This document shows positions 42,822-55,515 of a DNA stretch of 64,000 nt, one piece after another (within the stretch, counting starts at the first letter, position 1; every line of letters starts with the position of its first letter). This stretch comes from Dactylis glomerata (Eukaryota > Streptophyta > Magnoliopsida > Poales > Poaceae). The translations under genes were made by a program, and so were the position numbers. The stretch is from positions 16,570,213 through 16,634,212 of the forward strand of contig QXEO01000220.1 of NCBI GenBank assembly GCA_007115705.1, written 5' to 3'. Below the pieces are notes generated by a model. It did not search any database and was not told the DNA's origin. It was given only the letters and a program-made list of their open reading frames with translations.

Positions 42822-43883
42822 TCAACCTTCGTCGTCATCAGTAGTGTCAATGTCACGGCGATGAAGCTCTGCCTTCATCATCAGGTTCCGGCAAGACTGT
42901 GCTAGATAAAAAAGATCGGTCTCCTCTGCTTCTTCGATGGCCCTCAGTACATTAGATGCTTCCTGGTGTGTCATTGTGTCGACAATGTCGACATCAATGT
43001 AAACACATTTCCGGGATGCACCAAGCCAAAGCAAAGACATCCGACGGAAATCATCAACAGACTTGATCTTATGTACATAACGCCTGCGTGGGATACCAAT
43101 GGGACCGGTGGGTGAGTCAGTATCGCACAAAAACAGAGCCTCGGAAACCAAAAACCGCAGCAAAGGACAATCCTGAGCAAGGAAAATCAGCTGAGCATCT
43201 TCTGTTTCAAGGATTGATTGCATCACATCTAGAGCAGTATGATAGTCCATCTGTGGAACAACATCAACATCGATATCAAGACCTTGAGCTGCGGCATCCA
43301 GCCACGCACCATACATGTATTGGAAATCTTGAACGGATGCAATCTTGTGGGTATAGGTAGCTGGCATCAGTGCAATCAGTAGTCCATTGTGGTTGTCCTT
43401 CTTCACAATCTCTGAGCTTTCACCAGGGTCGGCACCCGCAAACTCACGGGCAGGGTCAATCGCGGTGAGAAACCCCGCAGCAGCAACAGCATAAGATGAT
43501 AACCTTAAGTACCTTGACACCGAGGAGACGGTCCTCAGCCCAGAAATTGACGCCAATGAGCTGAAGACCTCGACGACAGCAACCCCACGCAGAAGCTGCT
43601 CGAGGTCGATACCCCACCTCAGGTGTACTTGGGCCCCGCCGTCGAAGACGCGATTGACAGCTGCCCGTGATATAGCGGCGGCGGCAGCCAGGGCGCTGGA
43701 AAACCCGATGAGGTTGTGCCCGAGCTCTTCCATCTCCATTTGGCCGGAATTAAGTGCGGCGAGGCCTACGGCCCCGGTGACTCCAGCCACCCTGAACCCG
43801 CGCCTCGCAACAGACAGCAGGACGCAATCTGCCTTTACAGACAGCCATCGTCGCAAGCCGGCCTCCGCATGCGCGTCCTCCAT
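42822..43883 (-). CDS. uncharacterised 353-residue protein with an internal duplication
   Basis: Single open exon from ATG 43883 to TAG 42822. Residues 1-20 are charged. Residues ~21-145 are Ala/Val/Leu/Ser-rich with hydrophobic stretches near 22-45, 59-78 and 98-117 that could be buried or membrane-associated helices. Residues 177-248 and 269-338 are two copies of one ~70-residue unit: Y-T/V-H-K-I-x-S-V-x-D-F, then D-V-D-V/I, then F/Y-L-A-Q-x-C. The tail is acidic. I do not recognise the family and infer no function. The undamaged frame, clear promoter and compact form suggest a real host gene, flanked by Helitrons. An alternative ATG at residue 49 or 51 is less likely because it would discard well-conserved-looking codon use. 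Recent retroposition is possible, since there is no intron. Confidence 0.8.
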   Translation of the reverse strand: MEDAHAEAGLRRWLSVKADCVLLSVARRGFRVAGVTGAVGLAALNSGQMEMEELGHNLIGFSSALAAAAAISRAAVNRVFDGGAQVHLRWGIDLEQLLRGVAVVEVFSSLASISGLRTVSSVSRYLRLSSYAVAAAGFLTAIDPAREFAGADPGESSEIVKKDNHNGLLIALMPATYTHKIASVQDFQYMYGAWLDAAAQGLDIDVDVVPQMDYHTALDVMQSILETEDAQLIFLAQDCPLLRFLVSEALFLCDTDSPTGPIGIPRRRYVHKIKSVDDFRRMSLLWLGASRKCVYIDVDIVDTMTHQEASNVLRAIEEAEETDLFYLAQSCRNLMMKAELHRRDIDTTDDDEG

Positions 43884-44120
43884 GAACTGCGGCTTGGTGT
43901 CTGGGTTTGCACGGGCGGCGGCCGGTCAGCGATACGGCGCTGGAACCCTATCGTCGTGAGCGGGGGAGGGGAATGGATGGTGTGGGTGGGTGTGGCTGTG
44001 GGCACACTGGACCCGGACTTAACCCTAGAGTGAGACGGGCAGGTGGGCTTGCTTCGGGCTTCGGCCCAAGAACTGGCCCAGTACACATGTATAACCGTTT
44101 TTCTAATCCTATATAACTAA
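43884..44120 (-). promoter_or_regulatory. promoter and leader of the 353-residue gene
   Basis: On the minus strand a TATA-like GTTATATAGG lies at 44117-44108, about 230 bp before the ATG. Between them are repeated TGGGCC/GGCCCA-type motifs (plus strand: GTGGGCTTG, TTCGGCCCAAG, CTGGCCCAG at 44044-44082) and, at 44019-44027, TAACCCTAG, close to the telo-box AAACCCTAA. Site II plus telo-box pairs are known from plant genes for ribosome and cell-growth functions. Whether they act here is inference. Confidence 0.5.
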
Positions 44121-45971
44121 GAAGTTCACCTCCACTAACATATTTCTCTTGACATGCAGCTATGCCATCTCAGCGGTTTCACCATTATCACCCAACTAGC
44201 ATCCACGTCAAACTCCAAATTATGTGACCTCAGCACAAAAGAATACGTTTATTTGCAAGAGGACCCAACTATCACCTTAGTCTCTTCAGTTCTCTCCGAT
44301 GTCCCGCTAGGATTCTCCACCGCCCTCCGGGCTGACTCCCTGTTTATCTCCCCCACCCGTGCACTAATGCAGAAACTGAACGAAGCAACCTAGCATAGGG
44401 AATCAAATGTGGTAGAAATTAATGGCGGAAATGAGCAGCCAGCCTTGCCTTTATAAACCTAGATCGAGTCGATCAATTGCTCTCCTTCATCTATATCGTC
44501 AGAAGAACTGCTCAGATTCGACCTCCCTCACTGTTGTCATATAGCCGCTCCATAATCTCAACCCCACCTTTTCTAGAACCCATGCCAATCTTAAGTATCC
44601 ACTCTATCTACTCAGTATCTGCAGCTCGCAGCACGGAAGCAGTCCTCGTCATTAGTCACCATCTCCCGTTGGGCAAGATCGAGACCGCATCATTAAATAA
44701 TGCCAATTTCAATGCTGTTCTCTGCCACTGGGCAAGATCGACACCAGAGTAGATCACTACTCTGGACTGTGTACCTTGGTTTCATCGCTACCAGGTTTCT
44801 TATGCCAACAGTGCAGCTGCCCAATTAATCAATTTGTTGTTCACAGTGATTATGTCTCGGTGTGCTAGTATGTCTCTCTCTCTGGCGAAGCACACCAGAC
44901 GACAGACGTGAAGCTTTCATATGGTCACATAACTCGGTATTTTTTCCCTTCGTGTTTGGTATACATGGGTAAGTCATATTTCTTCTTCTGACCATCTCTC
45001 CCTTAAAACTATATTCTTAATTGTTTCCCCCAATTTCTCATCACCTTGATTTTAACTCTGTACCCTAGACATTCTTCTCATTAGGGTACAACCGAGTGCT
45101 GAATAAACTGCTCAGTGTGGCAGTGCCTCCAAGGCTCCAACATATAATTTTGTCACTACTTCTACAGATTTTGTTCAGTTATTTTATTGGTTCTTTTCCA
45201 GTCTGCAGATGTTATTAATACTGATTACCTACTATATATACATGTGATGATGTGAATGACGTTCCAGCAGCGTTATGTGATTTATCAAATTATAAAGGTG
45301 TATTTAATCTAAGGAAGCAATCAGTTTCTTTCCATGCCCAATTCACTATTGACTTCAAAATAGAATACGGGTGTTTGTTCATGTTCCTATAAACTGGATG
45401 GTGCATGTTGATAATTGTTTTGGGAATGAGGTTTAAGCCAGTCTTCTTGCTCACCTTGATCTGCCATCATTTTTTGTCAGACAGGTTTAATTGATGTATA
45501 TCACATAACTAGATGTCCATGGAATTGTACTGTTATTCATGTCATCATGTGTTGTTTACAAGGAGGCCATCGATACAGATCCAGTCAAATTACCATGTAT
45601 ATTGTCCACATTATCATCTAATGATTTTATTGTCACATTTTCCTCTTAATGTCACATAATACCATGTAATTTCTTTGTCCGATTATATATACTTTGAAAG
45701 CCTGTTCCATAGCTTATTGCTCTAAAATAACATATTCCTCAGATATCAAAAATGGGGATCCTTATTGGAATGTTCCAAAGTTACGTAGAAGAAAATGACA
45801 TTAAGAGATGAAGGTGGCACCTTACCATATTCTCTTAGTAATGCTCTGGGTAATTTTGACTGAATGCTATATGTGTTGTAATCAAGACTAATCAGTCAGG
45901 TTATGATTCGTCTTTTCATTCCTTTTGTTCCTTTTAGTTTTTATATCAGGTAGCCAAATTACTGCCAGTAA
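44121..45971. other. upstream region of the 353-residue gene; possible divergent transcript
   Basis: A TATA-like CTTTATAAACC lies at 44448-44458 on the plus strand, followed by a CT-rich leader-like stretch and short frames to 44750. The longest (44154-44393, 79 residues; 44477-44752, 91 residues) show no domain. From 44800 on the sequence is AT-rich. A plus-strand non-coding or divergent transcript is possible but unproven. Confidence 0.25.
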
Positions 45972-46600
45972 GTGTTTTTTCCCATGAATCTGCTGCAGTA
46001 CATGTGTGCATGCAACAGCTCGATGCATGGTCAGATGGCCATCTTTGCAAGAGCTGCAAGCTCCCTGGTTTCAACGCCCTGTGGTTGCTCCACGCCATTG
46101 TTGGGCCTACATGTCGGCACATGTATCTTGATTGAGTTACCGACGTTGTACGTAGGTCGGTTCAGCACTGCAAAAAAAAGCCACGATTCGATGACATGGC
46201 CCAGCCCGTTTCCTTATCTTCCTCCCCTCCACCGCCCACTGCCTCTGCATCGCTCCCCTCGACCGCCGGCGCTGCCGCAGCTTCATGCTACAGCTACTCC
46301 CGCCCCTCACGTTTGCATGTCCGGCGGCGTCCTCTTCGCCTCCCGCAATCGCCATCTCCTCTAACTCCTCCAAGCCTTGTGCCTCTTCTTCGACCAGCCG
46401 TGGCGGCAACGCCGACGAGGACCCCAAATTTCCCCTCTTCTCTGGGATCTTGTGATGGAGATGTTTCGTTGGTAGGATTGATTGGTTCTTCCTCTCAAAT
46501 TCATATCCCTGCTGTCCGGCTACCTTCGGCTCGATGTAAGAAGTCAAGACCCCCTTCTCAACTAGATCTAGACTCATTTGTATTTGGGTTATGAGCTAAG
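45972..46600 (+). other. candidate exon, coding frame unclear
   Basis: A C-rich block (46190-46460) is open in more than one plus frame. ATG 46196 opens 132 residues, Ser/Pro/Ala-rich at the start like a transit peptide. Another frame gives S-S-S-T-S-R-G-G-N-A-D-E-D-P-K-F-P-L-F-S-G-I-L before TGA near 46450, which looks more protein-like. No product can be named. It may be a decayed first exon. Confidence 0.3.
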
Positions 46601-48065
46601 ATAATCAGTAAATTTTTTTGAAACTAGATAATCAGTAAATTGATGCACACTCATTGGGTTTTAAGCGTTAGAATGTGACTGAAACAATCTGCATATATCT
46701 TGTGCTTAACTTGAGTTGATTTAACATTTATTCTTAAATATTCTGTGGCCAAAATATGTAGAACTTGATTGGGGACATGCCAAACTATGGAAGACCTGGA
46801 AGTGACAAAATATGCATGCTTAGAGTCACCGTTATTTCTAATATTGAGAAAGAAATTTTACTATAAAAGTGGCTTCTGCTTTTGTCATATTAGTGAGTCA
46901 TTTTGTGAGATTCTGGGCACTGTGGGTATGTTCGAATTTGAGCTCTAATAAATTCTTACCAAATTTGATTCCTAATTGTGCAATTTAGAACCCTGGAGTT
47001 CTTGTGGAGAAGGAAATAATCTCTACAGTCCTTAGACAGTTCATGCGAGAGACCTTCAATGAACAAAAATATTAAAAATCAAATATAAGTACCATGAAGA
47101 AAGGAGTTGTTAATCGATGTTTTCTTACAATAGCTGGTGGGTTATCTTATGGTTTTACACATAGGATAAATGTGCAGTCATACAAAGCTCTGGTGCCATC
47201 GACATTTACACAGTAGGAGATAACTAGACACCTAATTATTTTTGGTTCTCATGTCCACTAGCATGACCATGCCTATCCCCGAAAGAACCTATGTGCTACA
47301 ATCACACCTCTTCCCTATCATTTCAAGATGACCTTCTGTTTGATCATACAATGTTAACTTACCTGATTGACATAAGGTCTGACAAAACTCCATGATACTT
47401 TGAATGCCCTCTGTAGTTTGAACGGTCATCGCTGGATTCAATAATCTCCCGAGCCACGACAAGAAGATAGACCGTTGGTATTCGAAAGGGAGTTGGAACT
47501 TGGAAGGATTGTTTGCCTAATCCCTTCTTATCAAATGACCAGCAGCTGCATTGTAGACATGATAGTTATCGATGAGTACTTGCAGCCAGAATTGCACGAG
47601 ATGGAGACGAGTGTCCTTGGATGGATCATTTCTCCTCTTCCAATGGGAACACATTTTTGGCTGTGATACAATAGGCGACCGGCAAACTCACTTTGGCTTT
47701 CCCATATGACCGCAAAATCATCGCATATTTTTGTTGGTTAACCAATATCTCGACCAACTAGAGGAGATTGTCGGTCTCCAGAGTTATTTGTCATGTAACT
47801 TGAGAAGGAAAACCCGCTTCAGATGCTTGCGTGAATAATAGCTGAAGTCTATCTAAGCAACTCAACAGAAATATTTAAAAGAAGTATTATTGAGTAGTCA
47901 TGCAATGGTATCCCACTAAGCATTCAGTTTTCCTTTGTCATATTATTTCTTGAAAACTAGGTGGACTACTTGAAATAGCACATACACACATCTTCTTTTG
48001 ACATGTTCTGCTCTAATATTTTCTATTTTGAATAAATTTAAAAAATCTGGTCCTTTACTCATAAA
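46601..48065. other. unassigned AT-rich sequence
   Basis: No coding or transposon signal was recognised up to the Helitron end at 48066. Confidence 0.3.
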
Positions 48066-48100
48066 CTAGATGACCCGTTGCGCCGCTGGCGCAAAGACAA
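48066..48100 (-). mobile_element. Helitron 3' terminus, minus strand
   Basis: On the minus strand the sequence is TTGCGCC-AGC-GGCGCAA (48094-48078), a perfect 7-bp hairpin, then eight bases, CTAG (48069-48066), then T. It is the same family as the ends at 42493 and 55518 (shared GGTCATCTAG). The body extends to the right; its 5' end was not located, perhaps because the 55518-60970 element inserted in it. Confidence 0.75.
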
Positions 48101-50500
48101 ATCCGAAGCGGCACTGGCACCATAAGGAGTAAATTATTCTAATTCAAATATAGTAGTCCTGAATACCTAATTGTATAAGTTTTTAGATCCAAGTCCAAGC
48201 ACCTCGATTCAGATAGCTATTTGATTTATTTTTTTGCTTCTGGGCACTTTGTCGAGCAGGTAACATCTGCAACAAAAATAAATGTACGCATAGATAACAT
48301 GCCAAGCAATTCTAGCATTGACTATAAGGATTCAAAGAAGGCCTGATATTCTATCCAATTAACAAATCCACTAAGCATTGACCACAAGAAGGGTTCAAGA
48401 ACAGATAAGCATACACATCGTTGCCGAGAGGTGCATGCTATAAAACTTGCAGAAGTATTGCCACTGCCACATCCTCGACACTGCACGCGAATGGACCTAT
48501 AGAAGGCAAAAATAGCGAGATGAACATGGCGGACATAAACCCGGCACACGAATTGTCTCTTTGGCCTGGGTGTTATTAACTACTCTAAAACCAAAGTAAA
48601 ATTTCTAATCCCCTTCAGATTGGGAGCACTACATTAAAGATTTGTCTCTTTTGTTGACAATTTGTTGACTTGCACTGTCAACTGAGAACACACTCAACAA
48701 TGTCGTACTCATGAATTTTAAAAAATTAGACAATATGCTATGTAGTACTACAGAGCTGAATGGAAGCCATAGAAACAAGACACGGATAATGCAACAAGAA
48801 TATATTGACTACACGAATATTATGTATTATATTAAAAGCACATGTTTAAAGAGCATTTGACAAATAGAGACAGCAAGTTCAGAATCATAACGGAATTTTT
48901 TCCACGTGAAGGATATTTTCATAACACAAATTGTACCCAAGTATGGAACAAAGAAACTATTACAATCTACTTACATTAGTTACCCGTACAAAAATCATGC
49001 ATGATGTGCAAAGGGAACTGCTCATCTCTATGAAAACACCTTGAGAGAAGCAAACGTTTTAACAAATAAAGATAAATCATTTGAATAGTACCCTTGATTT
49101 AGAATCGAGCGCGGATCAGTTATGCTTGCAAAAGTAGACCAGTCCATGTGGTTCAGAATCGAGCGCGGATCAGCTGTGCAAAAAAAAAATCATCAATTTG
49201 TACTCGATGCTGTCATTACCAGATGGAGTCTCACTATAAATAGTGTTCACGCACTTTTTTTTTATAAGCAAGTGTCTATTAGTATAAAGCGCGGATGACT
49301 GAAAAACAGTACACTTCTCTATGAAGTATAGACGCCCAGGCTACTTTATTTGACATTGCTAACAAGCAGTTGTGCCACTGACTAAATGATCGATTATAAA
49401 GTATGTAAGCTCTTTTAGGCACTAAGACTTGAAGTTTTTAAAAGCTCTGAAACATCTTTGATAAACGATTAGTAACTATGAATATAATTAAGATTTGAGC
49501 ATGAGAGTATTCTGAGGATTTTGGAAATTCATCTTCCTATTTCTATGAGCAACGACCAGTTTATAACTATAGAAATGTTCATTGAATAAGGTACTTTTCC
49601 GAAATGGATCTCATAGCAGGCTATCCTGGTGTAGGTCTCTGGATTCCCATACATAAAAATGCACTGAACATCTCAAAGTTCTCCAACGTGCGCTGAGCGA
49701 CTCAATATCTCAAAGTACATAGGAGACGGTACAAATCGAGATGTTGCTCTATTTGTAGGTACTGGTGCAAAACAATTCAAAATCAAGAGGCAATGACAAA
49801 CACTAAGCTATAAAGGTTGAATCAATCTGATGAAGCCACGCGGAAATAGACATGGCAAACTGCTTTCAGTCCTCGGGTTCTTGTATGTTAGAGCTTAGGG
49901 ATATAAATCCGACAGAAGACGCACTCAGCTGCTCAGTTCCTGTATTTCCATAAGTATGATCAGTAGGCATTTAATAAGCGTAACCTATAGATAGCATAAA
50001 ATATATCATAGCTTGAAGCGCATTGCTGGCAAAAGGATCAGGACTATAACACGATAGTCAATGGCAACAAAAGTGTTTTGTTCGGTCACATCTGGGTTGC
50101 AGTAACCAGTTTTGGTTTTAATTTCTACCACTCAAGATTGCTAGTATGCATCAGATGTAACAATTACTTAGAGATATCATTTTTATCGGAAAATCATGCT
50201 GTGCTTGTGAAGATCAGTGAAATAAGTATGATGAAGCCGAGATCCGTTAAAATGATCTGCATCCTAATCAATAGAGTATAGAAGTACCTAAGGTTTGAAA
50301 ACTGATTACCTCTGTCCAGCTGCTGTAAGATTACTCTAAGTTGTTTCAGCAAAAACAAAATATGATTGTTATCCATCATTTGGCAAGGATCATTCAATTT
50401 ATGACAAATTTGTATCCTCTCGTCCTTGACAGTAATCCATTTTAGCATACCGAGCAAATGTAGGTAGCCAGAGCAAAATCCTGCGGACAACGCATACGAA
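48101..50500. other. probable body of the minus-strand Helitron, no gene seen
   Basis: AT-rich. GAATCGAGCGCGGATCAG occurs twice, near 49101 and 49156. The only frames are short (48322-48549 minus; 50078-50281 plus; 50194-50517 minus) and show no domain. Confidence 0.3.
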
Positions 50501-50533
50501 AGGCAGAAAATATACATAGCTAGAAACGGTAGA

Positions 50534-50650
50534 TCAAGTAGGCAAAGAAGGGGATAAAATCAAGCTAAGATGTGTTCAAACTATCATCAAGGTCTTTCAA
50601 GTAGGCAAAGGGGATAAAATCAAACTAAGATCGGTTCATACCAGGAGTCC
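50534..50650 (+). repeat. ~65-bp imperfect tandem duplication
   Basis: CAAGTAGGCAAAG...GGGGATAAAATCAA occurs at about 50535 and 50600, followed by CTAAGAT and GTTCA in both. Confidence 0.65.
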
Positions 50651-51215
50651 AGGACTAAGACAAGGGGATAGTGACCTGCATTTTATCTTACCAGGACAAA
50701 AGAAAAAGCAAAAAATAAGGCAAGTTAAGCATTTGGTCTTCATCAGTTAGAAGACATAGCTAGTACATCATTAAGCACCGAAAAATCCAATTTGTGCAAG
50801 GTTTATAAAGGCTAGGGGAGGAAGACAATTGCTTACCTAGGTTCCTGAGACACTTCAGACAGACCTTGCTATATTTCTTCTTTTTCATGAAGCTCCTATG
50901 TCTCTAAAATATAAATTATATCTTGTTTTTGTGCCAAACGCATGTCTCTATATGCTGGTATCGGGAGTATCCCCAAATTTATTTGCTTAGTTAGTATCTT
51001 GCCTATAGAATAGCAATTTCATCCAGAGGAACCATCTACTTTTTTTGGATTTAGATCCAACAACATAATGTATACGATGTTAGAGACCAAATGTTGGAAG
51101 ATATGATTTATGAATATATGATGAGAAATAAGCAGCCAGTGCATCAAGAATTTGCATATGATATTGTCAATTCAACGAATCTGGAAGTATTGAGAGATAG
51201 TAATGCATACCGTAT

Positions 51216-51501
51216 GAGAAAAGGAACAACAGCTTGTATACCACGACAACAAATCTGGTAACAGGAGCTAAATAAAATAATTAGTCCCTCTTCTATTCAT
51301 CAGGAACATATACAAAAATTCAAACAAGTGGTTTTCAGTGGTATTATGGGAAGTACAGGAGAAAAAGAACTTGTGTACCACAATTACTAAGCTGGTAAAA
51401 ATAGCTAAAGAAAATTATGAGTCCCCCTTCTATCGATCAGGGACATATACATAAAATTAAATGAAGGTGGTATTTGAGTGGTTTATGGAAAGTCGTAACA
51501 G
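51216..51501 (+). repeat. 143-bp diverged tandem duplication
   Basis: GAGAAAA-GAAC starts both copies at 51216 and 51359. Both continue with ACCAC, CTGGTAA, TTCTAT-ATCAGG and ACATATACA in the same order. Confidence 0.7.
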
Positions 51502-54500
51502 ATCAGCGAACACCATCCCTTATGCTTTTCTAGTAGATAGATAAAAAAAAATATTGCGGCAATAGAATACAGTGATGTTCATTTACAACTAAGAAATGTA
51601 TAAAACCACAGATGCTTTAGATGAACAAATATGTTTACAAAAGCATAAAAGATATGCTCTCAAAGGGCTGCCAAAAAAAGATACTTGTATCACCAGAACA
51701 TGTAGTGATCCATAAATACATTGGATATTCTCTTAACCCCTGATTTAGAGGCAGTAGCTCTACAGAAGTTGATCAAAATAAAGAGCAAAGTTTTTCCTCC
51801 AAATTTGGTAGCAAACCTGCAATGCATCAAAAAAGGATCAGCATGGTACCAAATCTGCTATAACCAAAACGATCAGAATTAGTAGCAAACGTGCCATTCT
51901 TCGTGAAGCAAGTTTAGAAAACTTCCATTTTTTTCTTTAATTGTTTAGAAAGTTCATAGCAAACCTGGAATTGCACCAAATATGATTAAATTTACAGCCT
52001 GCCAGCAATGTACAAAAGAGTATCAAAATTGGCAGCAAACATGTTGTTCTTCTAGAAAGGATGATGAGTTGATGACACATCTCATTTCTTATGGTTTACC
52101 TCTTCTTATATTTTCACTCCACGACCTGTGTTTTCTCACTATTCTATCTCATTTATTTCACTTAACTCGGTGGTTGCTAGGTTTTTATTGTAGTTTGAAA
52201 TAAATGTCTTAAAATAAAGCCTTTTTAATTTCATTGGACAGAGAAATATGTTAGATTCGACAACTTGATTTTGATTCTGCAATATGTTATATTCGTAACT
52301 AATTAGGAAGATGGTTAACTATTCACATCAAGGGGCATCTACAGCACCCAGTTGCCATGTCGTCTCCACAAATAACAAGAGGATTCCTAATCCTATGAGG
52401 CGAACAAATTAGTTGTAAATGAACATTTCTTAGTTGTAAATGAACATCACTGTAGCATTTCAGAAGATGACGGCCAGACAAGCTAAGACAATGCTATTTT
52501 GTGTGCATTATTATTAACTATTTCCAGTGTGTGTGCCACACATTTCAGAAGTATACCGAAGCTCTTTTTAAAAAACTTCCTCACTTATAATTAGTAGAAA
52601 TGCCCTCTCAATGCTCACAGGTTGTAGCTTTGTCACTTCAGAAGCTAGAGTACTTTAGTTGAAACACTACAACTGCTTGTTTAATAAGTTCAGAACAGTA
52701 TGCATTACCTTGTCATTACTCATCAGCTTCCTTTGTTGTTGCTTGATTTTTTCAAGCGTAAACAACAAAGACTCATATTGGATAGCATGCTCCGTTTACA
52801 CATAATACTGTTTTCTTACAATAACCAAGACATCAGTCGCTCTATCTAATTGGTAACCTGAAATATAGCTAAATCTTCTAGTGCAAAAGAAATCTTGACA
52901 AAGGAAGGAGAAGGCAAAAAAGAAATGAAGCGAAACACTGACGTACTGAATCTCTATTGATAAATAAACAACTTGTCTTGGTTCCCAAATTGAACAAGGA
53001 GACAAGGAGCGCATGCACTACAATCTGGAGAGTGGTTTTTTCCCTAAAATTTTATAGCTCTTGAGTTGAACAGCACTCAAAAGCAAACCTATCAAGTCAA
53101 TAACTGTACAAAATTAAAGTGTCCCGATGAGCACAGTTATATCGTTCCTGGCTGGGGAGAAAGCAACAGCAGGTTTGAATGCACCAGCATGCTGAAATAG
53201 GTACCGAAAGATTCGGCATTAACCAGAACAAAAAGGGAACGGACTCTATGAACAAACACAACAGATTCAGGAATGCAGACAGTTCAATCAAAACAAGCAC
53301 GACGCTAAGAAGTAAAAAAAATTACCTGACACCGCTGTAGAAATGTGTAGTAATTGAGAGGGGCGTAGCCAAAGCCGACACATAAAGCTTCTAACAGCTT
53401 GGTTATACTTTCTTGCAAAATAAAAGAAAAGGAACCACGTGGCACACACATGAGTCTTTGCTGTGATTTGGTCACTTGCTTGCTTATATCACCGGTTCAA
53501 CAGTTCAGACAACGATGGTGAGGGCCTTAGAATCATAGAAGCTAGTACTTCTCTACAACATGAAGAATGATGCACAAGGCAGCCTACAGAGTTCGTACGT
53601 AGTGTTAAACATTCACTCAGTCAGGCAAGAGGCGGCAACAACGAAATTCTCTAACAGGATTCTGCACAAACCTTTGGATTGGGATATCCAAGTGGCAACA
53701 TAATGTGGCCTTAAGTTAATAAATTCCTGCAAGGAACACAACATCATTACCAAGGCCTCATAACTCACCGGCAACAATAATAAAAGAAAGAACAACACAA
53801 TGAATATGTCTCACCTTAAGTCGATCATCTCCAAGATATGTTTTGACATCCTACAGAGTGAAGAACAAGATGCAAAATCTAGCAGCAGATCTTTGTGCAA
53901 CAAAGACTCGGTAAACTCATGGTAAAACAGCGTGCATTATGTCGACTTGCTGCATCTCCATGAACTCGACGTTCTTGTGTGTAGCCATATCATTCTCAGA
54001 GAAGACGCAGTGATTTTCGGTGATAACTGCAGATGAAAGAACAAATATTAAACTCAATTGTATATCTAATGCACACACCTATGAACAACGACCTCTGATT
54101 TTGAGACTTATTTTATCTAATGGGCCATACAACAAAGACACTGAAGTGATGGTCCTCAAGAGCATTCCAAACTACTATCTGCTGGATTGCAGCCTGAATA
54201 TGTGAAATCAAGAACTGAGGAAAATACATGTACAGTATACCTCTAAGAATGCGGGATAAACAATAGAGCATATGAAAATACCTAGGAGGGAGAGGGGAAG
54301 GAGAGGTGAGTAGGATAAATATACCTGAGCCACAGTCATAACAGCCGCTGAGGCAGCATATCCAAAAAGGCCGCGCGCTCTCGTTATCAGTCAGCGTTGC
54401 TTGAGCCGCCGGTGGCACACTCATGGAATCAAACTAAAAATGTGCTCACCCAACGTCTCAGTTAATAACCCATTGCAGGATTACAAAAATACATAGAATA

Positions 54501-55000
54501 AAAAGGGCACACATGTTTTACCTTCTAGCATGTAGCCTCGTGAACATCTCTGCTACAAAATCAATCACTTGACTCCTGTTCTTTTCTAGCGCCTGCAATG
54601 GAACAAAAAACTAAATAGTTTACTATCAAATAGTACTGGAAACCTTGGCTTTGACATAACATTTTTTTATTCCAAAAAGCTAGGTTCTGAAATTATCACC
54701 GTCTCAAACATTTACTGAAAATGGAGATTAATTGAACAACTTTGAATTTAGTTATTGACTTTTTCAATCCATACAGCCTGGTACAGATCACCAGCTATTT
54801 CACTAACTCAGTTCTTGAGAAAAACAACCTGTACATATCTGTTGAACAGGGTATTAATAGAGAACAAAAATGCATATATCTACAAATGAGCAGGGCACTA
54901 ATAGAGATAAACAAAAATACATACAAATAGGACTGAAGAAGTTAATCATATACCTTCATGTTCACCAAAATGTTTCTCCCAAGTTCTAAGCCACTCTAAG
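51502..55000. other. AT-rich region without a confident gene
   Basis: Short conflicting frames on both strands, none with a domain. Intron-like spacing and scattered GT/AG sites would fit the intronic part of a captured minus-strand gene, but this is not demonstrated. Confidence 0.25.
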
Positions 55001-55003
55001 GTG

Positions 55004-55515
55004 TTACAAGAACTCTTGTATCTGAACCAAAACCATTAAGTCTGCAAAATCAATCAACAACAGAAGGTAAATCAAGGAAGATATAGAGTGATATAGAATT
55101 ATAGATTGGTTAGTGGGGACAAGGAGAGATACCAGCTGTAGTTCCTGCACGGCTGCACGGTGTGGACAATGTTGGAAACTTTGGAGGAAGGAGAAGAGAT
55201 TGGAGCCTGCAGATCTGGCGCTCCGACTTTCCCAGCAGCAACTATAGGCTGTCCATCCGCCACTTTTTCGCATCAGCTTTGCAGCCGCTCGGCTGTGGGC
55301 GAGGGAGGAGGAGGCGCTGCCGTGGCTAGGCTAGGCACCAGCGCATCCCAACGCCGTGGAAGTCGAGGACGGAGAAGATCCTTGGCCGTTGAGGAGGGAG
55401 GAGGAGGAGTTGGTGAGCAGGCTAGCCACCGGCGCAGAGTGAGCAAGCAAATCTACAATCTTGTCTCATCCCCAAAAATGCAAAGAATAAGAGAAAATCT
55501 TCTAACCTGGCCATG
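55004..55515 (-). other. GC-rich exon-like stretch, minus strand
   Basis: From about 55450 to 55140 the sequence becomes GC-rich, with a minus frame from 55273 (M-R-K-S-G-G-W-T-A-Y-S-C-C-W-E-S-R) and a longer plus frame at 55160-55525. The coding strand cannot be decided. It lies inside the element ending at 48066, close to where another Helitron inserted. Confidence 0.25.
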
